A stretch of DNA of 64,000 nucleotides from Rhizobium sp. WSM4643. GTDB lineage: Bacteria > Pseudomonadota > Alphaproteobacteria > Rhizobiales > Rhizobiaceae. The notes under the pieces are model-generated. The model worked only from the letters and a program-made list of their open reading frames with translations, was not told the origin of the DNA and did not search any database. Below are positions 28,566 through 37,424 of the stretch, piece by piece. The position numbers and the translations under genes were made by a program. Numbering within the stretch: the stretch's first letter is position 1; each line of letters starts with the position of its first letter. The stretch is taken from NCBI RefSeq assembly GCF_025152745.1, contig NZ_CP104042.1, positions 310,001 through 374,000 of the forward strand, given 5' to 3'.

Positions 28566-29435
28566 TCAGCGAGGGCGATACTGCTGCATGAGCTTGCCAA
28601 ATTTCCGCAGACCCATCGCGTCGGCAATGGACGGCGATATGGCGTTCGCGATCGTAAGCATTTTGAGCGTCCCGCCGCCCATGACGTGGACTTGACGACG
28701 TTTGCGGATGGTGGCGAGGATCTCGCGCGCGACCTGGTCGGGTTCGCAGAGGTCGACGCCCAGCTTGCTCCACATGTCGAAGAAAGGCGACTCGGCCTCG
28801 GTGTTGGAGGGAACAGGCCCGAAGAAGGAAAGCATTACGTTGGTCCCGGCAAGCTCGCGGTTGGCGCTTTGCACATAGCTCGCCAGCGCGCCGCGGCTCG
28901 CGGCATAGGAGCTCATAAACGGCAGCGCCACCCGGCCGTCCATGGCACCGCTGACGTGGACAACCACTGCGTTACCGGCTTGCTTGCGCAGTCCAGGCAG
29001 GAAGGCCCGGGTCACGAACATGGGCCCCTTGACGTTGATCGCGAACAGATCGTCGATGTCGGCCAAAGTGTATTCCTCAATGGCTTTGCGCGGCGAGATG
29101 CCCGCAAGGTTCACCACCGCATCGACCCGGCCGAGGTGCTCGAAGGCCACTGCCGCCAGCTTCTCCATGCTCGCCGGATCTGTGACGTCTGCTCTTTGGT
29201 AGATCGCCGAGCCGTCATTTCGGCCTGTCAGCGCAGCGGCGTCGTGCTCTCGCCGCGCGGCGAGTACCAACCGGAAGCCCTCGGCCGCGAGGAGCCTGGC
29301 CAGCGCGTGACCAAGTCCTCCCGTCACACCGATGAGAACGGCGGTGGGCGCGTCCTTGCCGTTCTTTGTCGCGGCGGTCCCGGCCCCGGTAGCGCCACCG
29401 GTAATCACAGGAGATTTTTCGTTCAGTTGCGTCAT
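28566..29435 (-). CDS. Short-chain dehydrogenase/reductase
   Basis: A 289-residue SDR-fold oxidoreductase. After a Gly/Ala-rich lead the cofactor loop is GVTGGLGHALARLL, followed by LAARRE (suggesting NADP), the NLAGISPRKA motif, and the active-site region SSYAASRGALASY. The usual YxxxK catalytic pair reads Tyr-Ala-Ala-Ser-Arg, so the lysine is replaced by arginine, or the alignment is shifted. A membrane-like segment is absent. An Rrf2-type regulator gene lies 73 bases upstream on the same strand, so the two may form a small regulated unit. The substrate is unknown. Confidence 0.82.
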   Translation of the reverse strand: MTQLNEKSPVITGGATGAGTAATKNGKDAPTAVLIGVTGGLGHALARLLAAEGFRLVLAARREHDAAALTGRNDGSAIYQRADVTDPASMEKLAAVAFEHLGRVDAVVNLAGISPRKAIEEYTLADIDDLFAINVKGPMFVTRAFLPGLRKQAGNAVVVHVSGAMDGRVALPFMSSYAASRGALASYVQSANRELAGTNVMLSFFGPVPSNTEAESPFFDMWSKLGVDLCEPDQVAREILATIRKRRQVHVMGGGTLKMLTIANAISPSIADAMGLRKFGKLMQQYRPR

Positions 29436-29508
29436 TTCGTGGTCCTTTTTTGATCGTATTGGTTACGATGAAAGTATCTATTATGGGCAAAAAAATCAGG
29501 GCAAAGCC

Positions 29509-29934
29509 CTAACTGGCCTTGGCTCTGATTTTCGATACCACATCCGCCAACGTCGTCTGTCTCAGATGGCCATGGACGGCCTCCTCAGTGCCAACCAGCA
29601 CGTCCCCCATGACTTCCTTGATGTTAGAACTGATAATACACTCCTTGCTCACGGGATAAGCATGGATGGCAAAAGCGTCTGGAGGGTTTACCGCCACGTA
29701 GATGTCTAGGAGCGAAATCTTATTGGGGCTTCGTGCCAGGCCATAACCGCCCGACTTACCAACCGTCGTCTTCGCCAGCTTCGCCTTCGAGAGTTTAACG
29801 AGGACTCTTTTAACGAAAACCGGATTCGCATTCACGCTGCGCGCCAGAACTTCGGACGCGAAAACTCCGTCGTGATGTGCGATTGCCGCCATGACGTGGA
29901 CGGCAATCGAAAATTGAGTGTTTACTGAAGCCAT
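29509..29934 (-). CDS. Rrf2-family transcriptional regulator
   Basis: A 141-residue winged-helix regulator: FSIAVHVMAAIAHHDGV, then the DNA-binding helices EVLARSVNANPVFVKRVLVKL and the wing KSGGYGLARSPNKISLLD. Only one cysteine (KECIISSNI) is present in the sensing region, so it is not a typical three-Cys iron-sulfur Rrf2 protein; it is closer to the YwnA class, possibly a redox sensor. A perfect palindrome sits 7 bases before its ATG, which suggests autoregulation. Probably it controls the SDR gene downstream. Confidence 0.87.
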   Translation of the reverse strand: MASVNTQFSIAVHVMAAIAHHDGVFASEVLARSVNANPVFVKRVLVKLSKAKLAKTTVGKSGGYGLARSPNKISLLDIYVAVNPPDAFAIHAYPVSKECIISSNIKEVMGDVLVGTEEAVHGHLRQTTLADVVSKIRAKAS

Positions 29935-29940
29935 TTTTTA

Positions 29941-29957
29941 GATACTATATTAGTATC
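29941..29957. promoter_or_regulatory. Palindromic operator of the Rrf2 gene
   Basis: GATACTA-TAT-TAGTATC is a perfect 17-base palindrome directly before the start codon. A GATAC half-site recurs before the SDR gene (about 29474). A likely Rrf2 binding site. Confidence 0.6.
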
Positions 29958-30134
29958 CGTATGGATGCAAGAGCAGTGCGACGGCGCGCGACTTCTGGTC
30001 GCCCCATCTGATTTTCGGATGATGGCGTGTTCTGGTGAACGCGCCACCATTGCCCGCTTCAGTCAGCATAATGCGGAAATTGTCTATGTCGCCTTGATGG
30101 GACTCGAACCGCAGACCGGTGAATTGGTTGGCTT

Positions 30135-31316
30135 TCAAACTGCTGCGGGAAGAGGATCGGTGCCTTCACTAAGGATCGCGAGATACCGCCTATAGCTGAA
30201 AACGCGACCACGCCTGCGGCCGGTCACCTCCTCAACTATGCCGAACCGCTCCAGATCGGTGAGTGCCGCATTGACGGTAGGGGCCGATAGGCCCGTCTTT
30301 TGAACAAGCTGATTTGCCGTCAGGAACGGATTTTGCTGAAAAAGATCATGGATGCGAAGCGCTGAACCGGCTCGGTCGCTTTCAGTTGTGATGCGCTCGC
30401 GGTCTTCCTTGAACACCTCGACGATCCGAGTGGCGGCGTCAAATGCCTGGTTTGCGGTGTCGGCGACGCCGGTAAGGAAGAAGTCGAGCCAACCTTCCCA
30501 ACTGCCGTGTTCGCGGACCTCCTGGAGCAGTCGATAGTATTCCGTTCGATGGGTCTTCAGGTAAAGACTTAGATACAGTAGTGGCTTACGGAGAACCCCA
30601 TTCATGCAAAGGTAGAGCGTGACTAGCAAGCGGCCGATACGACCGTTGCCATCCAGGAATGGATGGATCGTTTCGAACTGGACGTGCAGAAGGCCGGCCT
30701 TGATGAGTGCAGGCAGCCGCGACCGATCTTCATGCATGAAACCTTCGAGCGCATCCAAGCAGGTGTCCATCTCCGTGACAGGCGGCGGCACGAAGAGCGC
30801 ATTGCCAGGTCGTGTCCCCCCGATCCAATTCTGCGAGCGCCGGAATTCGCCGGGATTCTTGGTACCGCCGCGCCCACTTTGCAGCAATCGCGCGTGCATT
30901 TCACGTATCAGGCGTAGGGACATTGGCAGAGATTCCAGTCGTTCCAAACCATACATCATGGCATCGACGTAGTTCGAAACTTCGCGGATATCATCGACAG
31001 GTTGTCCCGCCTGCGCTTCCGTCTCAAAACGCAGAAGATCGGAGAGCGTTGACTGTGTTCCTTCGATCTGCGAGGAAAGAACAGCTTCCTTCCTGATATA
31101 CATGTAAAGAAAGAGCTCCTGACGAGGGAGCAGCATCGTGATACCATCTAGCCGTCCGAGAGCTCGCTCCGCCAAGCTAAGACGCTCCAGAAGTGAAAGC
31201 ACATCAATGGCAGGCATAGGCGGCAATGGCGGAGGTACGAATGCCCGCACGGTTTCGCCAGCAACTGCTGTTTCGACAAAGCGGCCGAACCGCTGATTTA
31301 GCTCGGAATCAGACAT
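30135..31316 (-). CDS. Fic-family protein (AMP-transferase type) with winged helix
   Basis: A 393-residue Fic enzyme. The catalytic motif HPFLDGNGRIGR starts at His218 and is complete, so it should transfer AMP to a protein hydroxyl. An inhibitory motif SSQIEG (residues 81-86) before the Fic core places it in the class with an N-terminal self-inhibiting helix, whose Glu85 blocks the ATP site. The C-terminal part (LFQQNPFLTANQLVQKTGLS, APTVNAALTDLERFGIVEEV) is a winged helix, so it may bind DNA and regulate itself. There is no antitoxin gene beside it. The target is unknown. Confidence 0.9.
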   Translation of the reverse strand: MSDSELNQRFGRFVETAVAGETVRAFVPPPLPPMPAIDVLSLLERLSLAERALGRLDGITMLLPRQELFLYMYIRKEAVLSSQIEGTQSTLSDLLRFETEAQAGQPVDDIREVSNYVDAMMYGLERLESLPMSLRLIREMHARLLQSGRGGTKNPGEFRRSQNWIGGTRPGNALFVPPPVTEMDTCLDALEGFMHEDRSRLPALIKAGLLHVQFETIHPFLDGNGRIGRLLVTLYLCMNGVLRKPLLYLSLYLKTHRTEYYRLLQEVREHGSWEGWLDFFLTGVADTANQAFDAATRIVEVFKEDRERITTESDRAGSALRIHDLFQQNPFLTANQLVQKTGLSAPTVNAALTDLERFGIVEEVTGRRRGRVFSYRRYLAILSEGTDPLPAAV

Positions 31317-31339
31317 GGGCTGATTATGCTTTTCAGCTG

Positions 31340-31404
31340 CTATTTAAGCAAGTTGGCCTTCACTTAAATAACGAAGCAGGTAAGGTAAGCGCTCTTAAAT
31401 AAGG
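31340..31404. promoter_or_regulatory. Inverted repeats upstream of the Fic gene
   Basis: TATTTAAG (about 31343) and CTTAAATA (about 31363) form an inverted repeat with a 14-base spacer, and CTTAAATAAG recurs near 31394. They could be an operator for the Fic protein's own winged helix. Confidence 0.4.
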
Positions 31405-31584
31405 GTACGCCCCAGTCGAGCGCCTTGAAAGGATGCGACCCGTAGACTTCATCATCGGTTCGAGTTGGATAACCCAAATTTATGGAACTGGATTCGAGCG
31501 TACCGGTGAGATAGTCAAACGGATCAAGGGAGGCACTGAGTGATGGTGTCACCTCGTCACTGACATCGACGAGTTATTGCGAGC
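31405..31584. other. Gap upstream of the sRNA candidate
   Basis: No gene is recognised between the Fic promoter region and the hairpin cluster that follows. Confidence 0.35.
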
Positions 31585-31700
31585 GGGTCGGACTTCGGTC
31601 CGATGGTAGACAGCAATCTCTCTGCTAATTTCCGTTCCGCTGAGACTGCAAAACTCAGCACGAAAAGGGTGTCTGCCCCTGATCCGGAACACCCTTTTCA
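31585..31700 (+). ncRNA. Candidate small RNA with three hairpins
   Basis: Three consecutive perfect stem-loops: TCGGAC-ttcg-GTCCGA (31588-31603), with a stable UUCG tetraloop; GCTGAG-actgcaaaa-CTCAGC (31639-31659); and AAAAGGGTGT...ACACCCTTTT (31663-31698), which ends in a T run and looks like a terminator. The order fits a free-standing + strand sRNA. I know no matching family, and the promoter is not identified. Confidence 0.4.
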
Positions 31701-32029
31701 AACTCGCTTTCGGAAGTCCCGCAACTGGTCATACGGTAATCAGTCGGAGCATCTTGCGTGCGATAGTGTTGCCGGTTCCTTCGCACTAAAGCGGGCCGTC
31801 ATCAAAGTCGAAGTCTGTGATTTGCTCGGCTTCTGCGAAGGGCGGCATCGTGAACACGATGCGGGCGATGGCCTTTCAAACGGGGAAACCACGACGCGAG
31901 AACGCCGACGCATTTCGATGCGTTGCTTTGAATTGCGTTATCTATGTTTTCATCACTATCGCCCGATATTTCTTATTTGAGCAAGCGCCTCTGGCGTCAG
32001 CACGCGAATTTTGTACGTGGGAGATAGCG
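31701..32029. other. Gap before the PAS-GGDEF gene
   Basis: About 330 bases, open in several frames but without protein features. It probably holds the promoter of the GGDEF gene. Confidence 0.35.
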
Positions 32030-32907
32030 ATGTTCCTGGATGAAGATCACGAAGCAAACGAAGCAGCCGAGCTGACGAAGCAAACGCTCGTCGACACGCA
32101 GGAGAGGATGGGCATGATGCTCGACCTCATGCCGATGGGATTTTTCATTGATACGAGGCAGGGGATCATTTTCGGGAACCAGGAAGCCGCGCGCCTTCTG
32201 CAAGTGCCACAAGATGAAGTTGTGGGTAAACATTTTCTGGATTTCCTGACGACGCATGCCGGGGAAGCCGCCAAGCAGATTGAAGAGGCCTTTCATGGCC
32301 GGATTAGCGTGGAACCAACGGAGTCGGCACCGACCTCAAGGCCATCCAGGACAGACTGCACCTCCTGGCAGTCACCGACGAACTGACAGGCGCGTTCAAC
32401 CGCCGCCATGCATTCACGATTGGCCATGGATTGTTCAACACGCAGCAAGACGCTTCCAGCAACATCGCGCTTGCGGTCCTCGACGTTGACCACTTCAAAC
32501 GCGTCAATGACACCTATGGACATTCAGCCGGTGACGCCGCGCTTAAAATGCTGACGCAGTCCGTCCAGGAGATCATTTCGGGCGACGGCTCCGTCGATGT
32601 GATCTTCGCCCGTGTCGGCGGGGAGGAGTTCATGGTCCTGTTCCCGGCCCTGGAGCCCGAGGCCGTGTTTGAGAAGTGCGAAGCGATCCGGCGTGAGATC
32701 GGGCGGCGGCCCGTTCTATCGGCGGCGGGCACGTTCCATATCACCGTCTCCATCGGCGTGGCCCTGCGGAGGGAAACCGACGTTTCTTTCGACAGCCTTT
32801 ATTCGAGTGCTGATAGGGCGCTCTACGAGGCGAAGTCGTCCGGTCGAAATCGTGTCTGCCGAGATGAATCAGGCCCGCTCTCCCACCAGGATCTCACGGG
32901 GACTTGA
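32030..32907 (+). pseudogene. PAS-GGDEF diguanylate cyclase, broken by a frameshift
   Basis: From the ATG at 32030 the product is acidic, then PAS-like (MMLDLMPMGFFIDTRQGIIF, NQEAARLLQVPQDEVVGKHF). The frame changes near 32310-32330. The second frame continues TDLKAIQDRLHLLAVTDELT, GAFNRRHAFTIGHGLFNT, LAVLDVDHFKRVNDTYGH, and RVGGEEFMVLF, an intact GGEEF active site, ending YEAKSSGRNRV. Without the shift it would be a soluble cyclic-di-GMP synthase of about 290 residues. The break could be real or a single base error. It converges with hemC. Confidence 0.75.
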
Positions 32908-32922
32908 CGCCGCCCGATCCGT

Positions 32923-33861
32923 CTAAACGGGTTCGGACTCCATCCCCACCCCGGCCAGGACCATCCTACCGGCCTCTTCGCCCAGCGCCGCCGGGGCTGT
33001 CCGAGCGCCACGCACGGCCACGCGCCGAGGGTTCCGCCCATCAGCATCGATGCTCAGACCGCGAAGCAGGATCTCGCTTCCATGACAGACGGCGAGCGCT
33101 CCGATCGGCATTCGGCACGAGCCGTTGAGGGTTCGAAGGAATGCACGCTCGCAGCGAACGGCATCGGCCGTGCCTGCATCGTTTAGAGCCGATACCAGTT
33201 CAGTTATTCGGTCATTCGCGACGACACTCTCGATGCAGATGGCTCCCTGCGCGGGTGAAGGTGGGAAATCGCGCGGGTTCAAAATCTCCGTCGCGGCGTC
33301 GGACATGCCCAGCCGGTTCAGTCCCGCCATCGCAAGCAGCGTCGCGTCAACAACGCCATTCTCGAGCTTCTGCAGCCGCGTACCGACGAATCCCCGAAAT
33401 GGAACGATATCTAGATCTGGCCGGTGCATTGCGACAAGCGCTGCGCGTCGGATCGACGACGTACCGACCACGGCGCCAGGCGGCAGCTCCCACAATCGAT
33501 ATCCGCTGCGTGAGATCAACACATCGCGCACGTCCTCCCTCGGCAGGAACGCGCTGAGGTGCAGCCCGTCCGGAAGGGTCGTGGCGACATCCTTGGCCGA
33601 ATGCACCGCAAGATCGAGGGCTCCTGAAAGGAGCCTTTCCTCCAGTTCAATTGTAAAAAGGCCCTTCACTCCGACCTCTGGCAACGGCCGTTCGTCAAGC
33701 CGATCGCCTCTGGTCGTCAGAGGCACGATCTCGAAGCAGTCGTCAGGAAGACCGTGGTAGGCCGCGAGCCGGCCGGCCACCTCCTTCGCCTGGGCAAGCG
33801 CAAGCGGGCTTGCTCGCGTACCGATCTTGATTTGGTTCTGTGCAACCCCTCCCAGCTTCAT
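32923..33861 (-). CDS. hemC: Porphobilinogen deaminase (hydroxymethylbilane synthase)
   Basis: HemC joins four porphobilinogen units into hydroxymethylbilane, an early step in heme synthesis. The product has 312 residues, a normal length. Catalytic Asp91 lies in HSAKDVATTLP, the polypyrrole-binding Arg residues in GTSSIRRAAL and FRGFVGTRL, and Cys249 in LNGSCRMPIGA anchors the dipyrromethane cofactor. Its ATG overlaps the stop of the ABC exporter by one base (TGATG), so both are one operon, probably under the FixK box at 35761. Rhizobia also have a chromosomal hemC, so this should be an extra, microaerobic copy. Confidence 0.93.
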   Translation of the reverse strand: MKLGGVAQNQIKIGTRASPLALAQAKEVAGRLAAYHGLPDDCFEIVPLTTRGDRLDERPLPEVGVKGLFTIELEERLLSGALDLAVHSAKDVATTLPDGLHLSAFLPREDVRDVLISRSGYRLWELPPGAVVGTSSIRRAALVAMHRPDLDIVPFRGFVGTRLQKLENGVVDATLLAMAGLNRLGMSDAATEILNPRDFPPSPAQGAICIESVVANDRITELVSALNDAGTADAVRCERAFLRTLNGSCRMPIGALAVCHGSEILLRGLSIDADGRNPRRVAVRGARTAPAALGEEAGRMVLAGVGMESEPV

Positions 33862-35723
33862 CAGGCGGCATCCTGTTCGGGCTGGGTGGCGACATTGAAC
33901 TGCAACTCCGCGAGTCTTGCGTAAAGTCCCCCCTGTCGAACTAGCGACGCATGCGTACCCTCCTCGACGATCCTGCCCTTGTCCATGACCAGGATGCGGT
34001 CGGCGTTGAGAACGGTGGCGAGCCGGTGCGCAATGACGATCGTCGTCCGACCGCTCATGAGTCCCTCCAATCCCCGTTGAACGAGCTGCTCGTTCTCGGC
34101 GTCCAACGAGGCGGTCGCTTCGTCGAGAAGGAGGATTGGAGCATCTTTGAGCAGCGCGCGTGCAATCGCTATCCTCTGGCGCTGTCCGCCGGAGAGCGTC
34201 AGACCGCGCTCGCCGACGACGGTTTCGTATGCGTCTGGAAGCGCGGCGACAAAGGCGTCCACCCGCGCCTTGGCGGCGGCCGCCGCTATTTCCGCCTCTG
34301 CGGCGTCAGGACGACCGAATGCGATGTTTTCAGCGATCGAGGCGGCAAAGATCGTCACGTCCTGCGGGACGACGGAAATCTCCTTCCGCAGTTCTTCAGG
34401 CGTGGTCGACCTGATATCCCGCCCGTCGATCGCGATGCTGCCCGAGTAGTCGTCATAGAAACCCAGCAACAAGGAGAGAACGGTACTCTTCCCCGATCCC
34501 GACGGGCCGACGATCGCGACCGTCTCGCCAGCCGCGACCCGCAGCGAGAGGCCTCTAAGCACTTCTCTTTCAGGCGAGCCAGGATAGGCGAAATGGAGAT
34601 CCGCGATCTGAACGTCGCCCCGTACTGGACCGATCGGTCTGAGGGAACCATGCTGACGGACGCTCTCTTGTTCGTCCAATAGCTCGAAAAGCCGTCCAGC
34701 CGCTCCGGCAGCCTGGGCCATTTCGCCCCAGACTTCGGAGAGCGACCCGAGCGAGCCCGCCGCGATCACGGCATAGATTAGAAACTGACTGAGATTACCG
34801 GCAGAAAGCGTTCCGCTAAGCAGGCTGTGCGCCCCAATCCATAGCACTCCGACGACGCTTCCGAATATTAGAGCGATTGCAACCGCCGTAAGGACTGCCC
34901 GCGAGCGCGAAGCGACGACTGCGCTTCGATAGGACTCCTCTATATCCTTTGAGTATCGGCGACAGGCGATCTCCTCGCCGTTGAATGCCTGGACGGTGCG
35001 GCTTCCGGCTATGATTTCGGCGGCGTAAGCGGATGCATTGGCCAGGGCGTCCTGAGCGGCCCTCGACCGCCGCCGAACCGAGCGCCCGAACACCACCAGC
35101 GGAACCACGACCAAGGGAATGGCGCCCATGGTGATCGCGGACAAAGCTGGGCTTGTCACGAACATCATGGCGAGAGCGCCGATGCAGAGGATGGAGTTTC
35201 TCAACGCGACGGATGCGGCGAGGCTAGTCGCCGTCTTGATCTGAGCAGCGTCCGCGGTCAGCCGCGAGGCGATCTCCCCCGACCGGTTTGCGTCGAAAAA
35301 GCTCGCGGGGAGACGGGTGATCTTCCTGAAGACCATTATCCGGAGATCGCCAACGATCCGTTCCCCGAGCGTGGTGACGAAGTAGTATCGGCAGGCGCTT
35401 GCCAACGCGAGTCCGATCGCAAGGATCATTAGCATCATGAAGTAGCGGTTGACGAACGCGCCATCGGCCTGGCTGAAGCCATTGTCTATCATCCTGCGCA
35501 CCGCCAACGGGAGCGCAAGCGAAATCAGCGCCGCGCAGGTCAGCGAAACACCCGCGCACATCACCAGCGGCCGATGATTGCGAAGCAGTGGTCGCAGGCG
35601 CATCAGGCTCCCAATTCTCCGCTTCGAGGCACCCCCTTCGCGCGAGTCGGCTGCGCGCTCTAACTGGCCCGCGGTACGGCAGTCGTGCTGTGCGATCATC
35701 AATGTCTCGGTCTCCGGCTTCAT
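33861..35723 (-). CDS. ABC exporter, fused membrane and ATPase domains (MsbA-like)
   Basis: A half-transporter of about 620 residues: six membrane helices (for example LVMCAGVSLTCAALISLALP), then an ATPase with Walker A GPSGSGKSTV, Q-loop VPQD, signature LSGGQRQRIAIARAL, Walker B ILLLDEATA and the His switch IVIAHRLATV. It is of the MsbA/lipid-exporter type, but the cargo cannot be read. The start was set at 35723; further Met codons (35699, 35813) are possible and the FixK box centre at 35767 favours 35723 or 35699. It is coupled to hemC and follows hemA, so a heme- or redox-related cargo is a fair guess. ccmA and ccmB are not in this window. Confidence 0.85.
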   Translation of the reverse strand: MKPETETLMIAQHDCRTAGQLERAADSREGGASKRRIGSLMRLRPLLRNHRPLVMCAGVSLTCAALISLALPLAVRRMIDNGFSQADGAFVNRYFMMLMILAIGLALASACRYYFVTTLGERIVGDLRIMVFRKITRLPASFFDANRSGEIASRLTADAAQIKTATSLAASVALRNSILCIGALAMMFVTSPALSAITMGAIPLVVVPLVVFGRSVRRRSRAAQDALANASAYAAEIIAGSRTVQAFNGEEIACRRYSKDIEESYRSAVVASRSRAVLTAVAIALIFGSVVGVLWIGAHSLLSGTLSAGNLSQFLIYAVIAAGSLGSLSEVWGEMAQAAGAAGRLFELLDEQESVRQHGSLRPIGPVRGDVQIADLHFAYPGSPEREVLRGLSLRVAAGETVAIVGPSGSGKSTVLSLLLGFYDDYSGSIAIDGRDIRSTTPEELRKEISVVPQDVTIFAASIAENIAFGRPDAAEAEIAAAAAKARVDAFVAALPDAYETVVGERGLTLSGGQRQRIAIARALLKDAPILLLDEATASLDAENEQLVQRGLEGLMSGRTTIVIAHRLATVLNADRILVMDKGRIVEEGTHASLVRQGGLYARLAELQFNVATQPEQDAA

Positions 35724-35760
35724 TCCATGGCAGTCTTCTTCTCGGAAGACGGCCCTGTCT

Positions 35761-35774
35761 TTGATCGGGATCAA
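35761..35774. promoter_or_regulatory. FixK/FNR box before the ABC exporter-hemC operon
   Basis: TTGATCGGGATCAA, a perfect TTGAT-N4-ATCAA site. It lies 38-51 bases before the Met at 35723; activation from -41.5 would start transcription near 35726. Confidence 0.85.
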
Positions 35775-35918
35775 TAATAATCGCGATCCCTGCTCGTCTT
35801 TCCGGAGGCGCAATCCCGCAGGCGAGACTGAGAAATAGAGAGGGCTGCACGACGTCTGAATTTAGCATGCAGACGATGGTTCATTCCGTCCTTAGAGAAC
35901 GGAAGACCCCGCAATGCA

Positions 35919-37133
35919 TCAGGCCACGTGCCTTGCGAGCGCGCAGCGCGACCAGAGCGAATGCAGCGCCTCGACCAGGTGGGCGATATCGGCGTCGGAA
36001 TGCAGCGGCGTCGGCGTGATGCGCAGGCGCTCGGTCTTCTTCGGCACGGTGGGATAGTTGATCGGCTGGACATAGACGCCGCAATTGTCGAGCAGCAGAT
36101 CGGAGATCCACTTGCACTTGGCCGCATCGCCGACCAGCACCGGCACGATATGGCTCGGATTGGGCATATGCGGAATGCCGCGCTGGTCGAGCAGCGCCCT
36201 CAGCTTGCGGACACGGTCCTGATGACGGGCGCGCTCGAACTGGCTGATCTTCAGGTGCTGGATCGAGGCGACGGCACCGGCGGCCAGCGCCGGCGGCAGC
36301 GCCGTGGTGAAGATGAAGCCCGACGCAAACGAGCGGATGAAATCGCAAAGGGCCGTCGACGCGGCGATATAGCCGCCCATCACCCCGAACGCCTTGCCGA
36401 GCGTGCCCTCGATCACGGTCAGCCGGTCCATCAGCCCTTCGCGCTCGGCAATGCCGCCGCCGCGCGGGCCGTACATGCCGACGCCATGCACTTCGTCGAG
36501 ATAGGTCATCGCCCCGTATTTGTCGGCGAGATCGCAGATTTCCTTGATCGGGGCGATATCACCATCCATCGAATAGACGCTCTCGAAGGCGATCAGCTTC
36601 GGCGCCTTCGGATCGGCGGCCTTGAGCTTGGCTTCGAGATCGGCCACGTCATTGTGCTTCCAGATCACCTTGTCGCACTTGGCATAGCGGATGCCCTCGA
36701 TCATCGAGGCATGATTCAGCGCATCGGAGAAGATGATCAGGCCGGGGATCTTGGCGCCGAGCGTGCCGAGCGCTGCCCAGTTGGACACATAGCCCGACGT
36801 GAAGATCAGCGCTGCTTCCTTGCCGTGCAGGTCGGCAAGCTCACGCTCGAGCATGACGTGATGGTGGTTGGTGCCAGAAATATTCCGGGTGCCTCCCGCA
36901 CCCGCGCCACAGTGGTCGATGGCGTTCTTCATCGCCTCGATCACCTTTGGATGCTGGCCCATGCCGAGATAGTCGTTGGAGCACCAGACCGTGACTTCCT
37001 TTTGGCCATCCGCGGTGTGACGCGTCGCGCGCGGAAAATTGCCGCGGTGACGTTCGAGATCGGCAAAAACGCGGTAACGGCCTTCGGTACGAAGTCCGTC
37101 CAACTCGTCTTTGAAAAACGCTTCGAAATCCAT
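35919..37133 (-). CDS. hemA: 5-aminolevulinate synthase
   Basis: HemA makes 5-aminolevulinate from glycine and succinyl-CoA using pyridoxal phosphate, the entry step of heme synthesis in alphaproteobacteria. The product has 404 residues. The ATG at 37133 follows GGGAGG at good distance; the in-frame TTG just before it is not needed. Key features are [43 protein letters not shown] and the PLP lysine in [13 protein letters not shown] FixK box lies about 55 bases upstream, so this copy should be induced at low oxygen. Confidence 0.96.
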   Translation of the reverse strand: MDFEAFFKDELDGLRTEGRYRVFADLERHRGNFPRATRHTADGQKEVTVWCSNDYLGMGQHPKVIEAMKNAIDHCGAGAGGTRNISGTNHHHVMLERELADLHGKEAALIFTSGYVSNWAALGTLGAKIPGLIIFSDALNHASMIEGIRYAKCDKVIWKHNDVADLEAKLKAADPKAPKLIAFESVYSMDGDIAPIKEICDLADKYGAMTYLDEVHGVGMYGPRGGGIAEREGLMDRLTVIEGTLGKAFGVMGGYIAASTALCDFIRSFASGFIFTTALPPALAAGAVASIQHLKISQFERARHQDRVRKLRALLDQRGIPHMPNPSHIVPVLVGDAAKCKWISDLLLDNCGVYVQPINYPTVPKKTERLRITPTPLHSDADIAHLVEALHSLWSRCALARHVA

Positions 37134-37186
37134 CAAGATCCTCCCTGGTACGACCGCAGGGATATCTCGACTTATGCGGCCCGTAT

Positions 37187-37200
37187 TTGATCTCTGTCAA
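37187..37200. promoter_or_regulatory. FixK/FNR box before hemA
   Basis: TTGATCTCTGTCAA fits TTGAT-N4-GTCAA. Its centre is about 60 bases before the hemA ATG, placing the start of transcription near 37152. Confidence 0.8.
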
Positions 37201-37375
37201 GTAAAGCGCGGATGGCCGCGCGGTCGAGTGTGGCTGCTTCTCTCCCGCTATCACCGGGCAACCTGAAGACGCCGAACCAGGACCGACTGCCGGCACCAGG
37301 AGCCAGTTGAGTTCGCGTGAGGTCTTGAAGCAACGGCATGCATTCGACGCTGCAACGATGCTCGACGCTGGGTCT

Positions 37376-37389
37376 TTGATCCGGATCAA
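37376..37389. promoter_or_regulatory. FixK/FNR box before ccmC
   Basis: TTGATCCGGATCAA is a perfect site. Its centre is only about 42 bases before the ccmC ATG, so the mRNA may start at or next to the ATG, or translation may begin at the second ATG (37437). Confidence 0.83.
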
Positions 37390-37424
37390 TTATCTCGCGC
37401 GCAGCAACAGCTATTGCTCCGTGC

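Noticed and set aside
30090..30130. GGTTCGAGTCCC-like stretch (- strand), resembling a tRNA T-arm
   Set aside because: The flanking bases do not form a T-stem or an acceptor stem, and no other tRNA parts are present. It is probably chance, although a degenerate attachment site cannot be excluded.
31603..31980. 125-codon + strand ORF
   Set aside because: It runs through the hairpin cluster, has no ribosome site, and its product has no features.
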